64,000 nucleotides of DNA from Micromonospora sp. C28SCA-DRY-2 (lineage in GTDB: Bacteria > Actinomycetota > Actinomycetes > Mycobacteriales > Micromonosporaceae): the NCBI RefSeq assembly GCF_030519475.1, contig NZ_JAUMKD010000006.1:62001-126000 (forward strand), written 5' to 3'. The notes below the pieces were generated by a model, which saw only the letters and a list, made by a program, of their open reading frames with translations, ran no database searches and was not told where the DNA came from. This document shows positions 60,373 to 64,000 of the stretch, one piece after another; within the stretch, counting starts at the first letter, position 1; each line of letters opens with the position of its first letter. A program made the position numbers and the translations under genes.

Positions 60373-60524
60373 CGGGCCGGGCGGGGCGGAATCCGCCGGT
60401 CGCGGCCGGCGGGATCTTCGCGGTGAGGTGGCGGGCGCCGGTGGGGCGCGGAGAGCCGGCGACCCGGGCGGTGGCGGTGGTCCGGGTGGGCGGCGGGGAC
60501 GCCACCGCCCACCCGGAGCGCGGG

Positions 60525-63002
60525 TCAGCGGGCCAACCGACTGGCCAGCAGGCGGCGTGGGCTCCAGCGCAGCAGCCGGTAGCGGACCCGTCCCGTCGCC
60601 GCCACCAGCCGCGACGAGGCGTCGGCAGCGGCCAGCCGCCAGCGCAGCAGCACCGACGGCGGGAGCACCGCCGCCAGCAGGCGGGTACGCCGGCCCGCCT
60701 GCGCGGCGAGCGCGCCGCGTACCGACCGCAGGGCCGGGAGCAGCCGCTCGCCGGTGAGCGGGTCCCGCGCGTAGCGGGCACGTTCCTCCGCCCGCCCGAG
60801 CAGGCGTACCGCCGTGACGGCCCCGGCGTCGGCGCTCAACGCCTCGCGGACCAGGCGGTCGGCGGTGGCCCGGGGGGTTTCCGTGCGGTCCACCCGGACC
60901 CGGTAGTCGACCAGGGTGTCGAGCAGCTCGTCCCAGGCCGCGTGGGCGTCCGCCCGGGCCCGGTCGGCGTCCGCGCCGAGCACGACCATCCGGGGCCCGT
61001 CGGCGGGTGCGCCGCCGCCCGCCGCCCGTACCGTCGCCGGGGCGGGCGCCGCCGCGGCGCTGCGCCGCCGGCGCAGGGCCAGCCGGCGCAGCGCCGGCAG
61101 CGCGAGCAGGGCGAACAGGGCCAGCGCGCCGCCCGCCCACCAGGGCCAGACCGGGGGCTGCTCGGTCGGCGTGGTGCCACCGAGCGCCAGGCCGGAGTCC
61201 GGGTCCTCCTCGGGGGAGTCCGGGCCCTCCGGGCCGGCCGACGCCTCGGTCTCGCCCGGGGCGCTGGTGCTGCCCGGCTCGGGCGTCGACTCCTCCGGCG
61301 CGTCGGTGTCCGGCGCCCAGGCCGAGCGGGTCGAGCCCGGCACCCCGTACGTCGGGGTGGCGTCGAACGGCACCCAGCCCATCTGGTCGAAGTAGACCTC
61401 GGTCCAGGCGTGCAGGTTCCGGTTGGTCAGCGTGTACGTGTCACCGGACCGGTTGCTGCCGTTGGTGAACCCGAACGCCACCCGGGCCGGGATGCCGGCG
61501 GCCCGGACCAGCCAGGCCATCGCGGCGGCGTACTGCTGGCAGTAGCCGGCCTTGTTGGTGAGGAAGTCGAGGATGTCCTGGCCGCTGGTGCCGGTCTCGG
61601 TGCTCAACCGGTAGGTGAAGCCGTTGTCCGCGGAGAAGTAGTCGTAGATCGCCCGGACCTTGTCGTACTGGGTGTCCGCATCCCGGACCAGCGTCTTGAC
61701 CAGCGCGTCGACCTCGGGCACGTCCGGTGTCATGGTGTACCGGACCCGGGCCGGGTGGGAGGACCCCAGCTCTTGCGCCTGCCGCAGCACGCTCGGCGTG
61801 TACGTCAGCCGGACGTACTCGAAGGAGTACTTCTTGCCGCGGGCCGACTCCCGGCTGGAGAAGACCATCTGCCGGTCGTCGTCGTAGAGCCACCGGTCGT
61901 TCAGATCCTCCGTGCGCGCCGGCTTGGCGTAGACCGGCAGCAGCGGCATGTCGAGGTTCTCGGTCACCTCGACGGTGGCCCGGTAGCGGTTCTGCCCCAC
62001 GCCCGGCCGGAGGTCCCGGGTCGGGTCCGGCAGGTCGCGGTTGGCCGGCTTGCCGGTCGGGTCGCTCACCCGGAAGCCGTCCTGGCGCAGCTGGTCGGCC
62101 ACCCCGAAGCGCAGGTAGAACGGCTGCTGTTCGTTGGTGGTGACCTTGACCAGGTCGGCCACCTCGGACTGGTTGAGCTGCCCGCTCAGCGCGGCGAACA
62201 GGTTGATCCGGCCGGGGTTGGTGCCGACCCCGGGCCGGCCGGTGCCGGTGCCGTCGCCGGCGCCGGTGCCGAACGTGTCCAGCAGCCCGCCGGTCATCCC
62301 CGGCACGGCCAGCGGCAGCACCACCGCCAGCGCCACGCCGAGCACCGCGAGCCGCCGGCCGGCGGCGGCCAGCGGGGAGGACTCCCAGACGTCCACGTCC
62401 CGGCCGTCACCGGTGAACCGGCGGCCGAACCGCCGCACCCGGTCCACGTTGTCGGTGACCAGCAGCCAGAGGTAGCCGGCGGCGCCGACGACGAACGGCA
62501 CCGGCGGGACGCTGTCCACGTAGACCGCCACCGGCACCGAGTAGATGGCGAGCATCGGCAGCCCGGCCAGCGCCGGCCGGCGCAGCCCGACGGCGAGCAC
62601 GTCGACCACCACGGCCACCCCGCCGATGCCGAGCACGGTGAGGAAGAGCAGCGGGTCGGTGTCCGGCACCTTCACGCCGTACGAGCGCATGTCGTCCATC
62701 GAGCCGGACAGCAGGTCGGCGAAGTGCCCGAAGGTGGCCGGCGTCGGGATGAAGGCGACCAGCTCGGTGCCGCCGGGGAAGAGCCAGGTCAGGGCGAGCG
62801 TCAGGCCGGCCAGCATGGCCAGCACCTGGGCCCAGAGCGGGGACCGGGCCAGCCGGGCCAGCGCGGCCACGGCGGCCACCACCGCGACCGCGATGGTGGC
62901 CTGGATCAGCCACGTCCAGCGCTCGAAGATGGCCGACAGCGGCGCGGCGGCGAGCAGCGTCGCCGCCGCGGCGACGAAGCCCAGGTTCCGGTGGGCGATC
63001 AT
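60525..63002 (-). CDS. DUF3488/transglutaminase-domain membrane protein (TgpA-like)
   Basis: An 825-residue membrane protein. The N-terminal ~220 residues carry six or more helices (FVAAAATLLAAAPLSAIFE, LIQATIAVAVVAAVAALARL). Next comes an extracellular part with the transglutaminase core: GYCQQYAAAMAWLVRAAGI (nucleophile Cys), then LHAWTEVYFDQMGWVPFD (His, Asp). Then a disordered Ser/Pro/Glu linker, another helix (WPWWAGGALALFALLALPAL) and a C-terminal cytosolic DUF4129-like segment. TgpA-like proteins work at the envelope; the substrate is unknown. It follows the DUF58 gene in an operon (16-bp gap), likely with a MoxR ATPase gene beyond the window. Confidence 0.9.
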   Translation of the reverse strand: MIAHRNLGFVAAAATLLAAAPLSAIFERWTWLIQATIAVAVVAAVAALARLARSPLWAQVLAMLAGLTLALTWLFPGGTELVAFIPTPATFGHFADLLSGSMDDMRSYGVKVPDTDPLLFLTVLGIGGVAVVVDVLAVGLRRPALAGLPMLAIYSVPVAVYVDSVPPVPFVVGAAGYLWLLVTDNVDRVRRFGRRFTGDGRDVDVWESSPLAAAGRRLAVLGVALAVVLPLAVPGMTGGLLDTFGTGAGDGTGTGRPGVGTNPGRINLFAALSGQLNQSEVADLVKVTTNEQQPFYLRFGVADQLRQDGFRVSDPTGKPANRDLPDPTRDLRPGVGQNRYRATVEVTENLDMPLLPVYAKPARTEDLNDRWLYDDDRQMVFSSRESARGKKYSFEYVRLTYTPSVLRQAQELGSSHPARVRYTMTPDVPEVDALVKTLVRDADTQYDKVRAIYDYFSADNGFTYRLSTETGTSGQDILDFLTNKAGYCQQYAAAMAWLVRAAGIPARVAFGFTNGSNRSGDTYTLTNRNLHAWTEVYFDQMGWVPFDATPTYGVPGSTRSAWAPDTDAPEESTPEPGSTSAPGETEASAGPEGPDSPEEDPDSGLALGGTTPTEQPPVWPWWAGGALALFALLALPALRRLALRRRRSAAAAPAPATVRAAGGGAPADGPRMVVLGADADRARADAHAAWDELLDTLVDYRVRVDRTETPRATADRLVREALSADAGAVTAVRLLGRAEERARYARDPLTGERLLPALRSVRGALAAQAGRRTRLLAAVLPPSVLLRWRLAAADASSRLVAATGRVRYRLLRWSPRRLLASRLAR

Positions 63003-63018
63003 GAGGGGACCCTTCCGT

Positions 63019-64000
63019 TCATCGCACGCCGCCGGCCACCGTCTCGGCCAGGGCCGCCCGCAGGGCGAAGCCCTGCGAACCCCGGGCCGCCTGCGGCCAC
63101 AGCGCCGGCAGCCGGCCGCCGTGGTCGACGCCGATCACCCGCCATCCGCTCTGCAACAGGGCCAGCGCGGCGGCGCCGTGCGCCTGGTCGGCCTCGGTCC
63201 GGGCCTTCTCCGGCAGGTTGAGCCAGGTGGAGCTGTGCAGCAGGAAGCCCACGCAGGTGGCGCCGTTGCCGCGCAGCCCGGCCAGCAGCTCGGCCTCGGC
63301 CGTGCTCAGCGAGCCGATCAGGCCGATGATCAGGCCGCCGTCCGAGCGCTGCCGGACCCGCTGCACCAGCGTGGTGATCTCGACGTTCTTGTCCAGCCGC
63401 ACCTCGGCGAGGTGGTCGAGGAGCAGGCCGTCGCCGCTCACCTCGGAGGCGTCCACGTCCACCCCCGAGCCGGTGACCAGGCGCAGCTTGTAGCCGGCCT
63501 GGCGCAGGTGCACGGCGATGCTGGCGGCGGCCGAGACCGCCCACTCGAAGCTGGCCGTCGGGCCGTCGCCGCGGTGGCCGTACGCCCGGGTGTCGAGAAC
63601 GACGGTGGCCCGGCTCTCCCAGGGCTGTTCCTCCCGCCGCACCATCAGCTCGCCGGTGCGCGCCGTCGACTTCCAGTGCACCCGGCGCAGGTCGTCGCCC
63701 ATCCGGTACTCCCGGGTGGCGGCGTCGTCCTCGCCGTGCACCGCCACCGATCGGGCCCGGCTGTCGCCGCTGCCGGCGTACTCGCCGGGCAGCCGAACCG
63801 AGGGCAGCGGGGTGACCTGCGGGATGACGGTCAGGTGGTCGGTGCTCGGGAAGGCGCGGCTGAGCTCGCACAACCCGAACGGGTCGGTCATCCGCACCAC
63901 CAGCGGCCCCACCTCGTAGCGGCCGCGCACGTCCGCGCGCACGGTGTACGCCACCGAGCTGGCCTGGTGCGCGCCGAGCCGCTCCAGCACCACCCGCGGC
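63019..64000 (-). CDS. DUF58-domain protein (5' end outside window)
   Basis: The C-terminal ~325 residues of a DUF58 (vWA-like) protein. Seen: VRADVRGRYEVGPLVVRMTD, DPFGLCELSRAF, the family block EYRMGDDLRRVHWKSTARTG and ELMVRREEQPWESRATVVLD, followed by an MIDAS-like domain (LIIGLIGSLSTAEAELLAGL). The start and probable N-terminal helices are beyond base 64000. With MoxR ATPases and transglutaminase proteins, DUF58 proteins form an envelope-maturation or chaperone system. It precedes the TgpA-like gene. Confidence 0.9.
   Translation of the reverse strand, partial: PRVVLERLGAHQASSVAYTVRADVRGRYEVGPLVVRMTDPFGLCELSRAFPSTDHLTVIPQVTPLPSVRLPGEYAGSGDSRARSVAVHGEDDAATREYRMGDDLRRVHWKSTARTGELMVRREEQPWESRATVVLDTRAYGHRGDGPTASFEWAVSAAASIAVHLRQAGYKLRLVTGSGVDVDASEVSGDGLLLDHLAEVRLDKNVEITTLVQRVRQRSDGGLIIGLIGSLSTAEAELLAGLRGNGATCVGFLLHSSTWLNLPEKARTEADQAHGAAALALLQSGWRVIGVDHGGRLPALWPQAARGSQGFALRAALAETVAGGVR

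Overview
The window is very GC-rich actinobacterial chromosome, most likely from a Micromonospora or close relative in the Micromonosporaceae. The evidence is the strong G/C third-position bias, frequent GTG starts, many 4-bp ATGA/GTGA gene overlaps, leaderless promoters, a carotenoid hydratase/glycosyltransferase pair and an actinobacterial ImuA'/ImuB/DnaE2 mutasome. The genus is an inference; no rRNA or tRNA gene was seen.

Layout. 1-12 kb: a ROK sugar kinase (cut by the left edge), an EEP-family hydrolase, a flavin monooxygenase, an alpha/beta hydrolase without its nucleophile serine, OtsA, a small excisionase-like HTH protein, a decayed PlsC acyltransferase and a large cyclase/AAA/TPR regulator. 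12-25 kb: Crp regulator, exoribonuclease, PPOX protein, phosphofructokinase, ProC, a NamZ-type muramidase, a class F-like sortase with its likely DUF4397 substrate, an SGNH lipase, glutathione peroxidase and a secreted CBM2-GH18 chitinase. 25-37 kb: aroG, threonine aldolase, endonuclease IV, a PASTA kinase (PknL-like), an Rv2175c-like DNA-binding protein, a polyprenyl synthase and metF; as I recall it, this order follows Mycobacterium tuberculosis Rv2178c-Rv2172c. 37-43 kb: a tightly overlapping minus-strand operon with YbaK, a CrtA-like monooxygenase, an acetyltransferase, CruF, a GT2 glycosyltransferase and a CrtI/CrtD-type desaturase, which should make a glycosylated acyclic or monocyclic carotenoid. 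43-50 kb: a LexA box, a leader with several perfect hairpins, then a HEPN protein, imuA', imuB and dnaE2. 50-64 kb: a sugar ABC importer without its own ATPase, a methyltransferase and phosphodiesterase pair, a TetR/MFS efflux pair with three 13-bp operator repeats, dinB, a DUF3040 protein, and a transglutaminase/DUF58 pair cut by the right edge.

The most unusual feature is a family of short repeats placed exactly between the stop codon of one gene and the start codon of the next. Most copies form a mini-ORF whose start overlaps the upstream stop and whose stop overlaps the downstream start (ATGA/GTGA), and most carry a Shine-Dalgarno-like stretch. There are two type A copies (39986-40060, 52794-52877), a four-copy tandem array of type B (3062-3297) and a variant at 27870-27918. 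A second layer is a set of unrelated REP-like palindromes between genes, one of which supplies the C-terminus of the Rv2175c-like protein. The imu operon also stands out, with a near-perfect SOS box followed by a chain of strong hairpins before its first gene.
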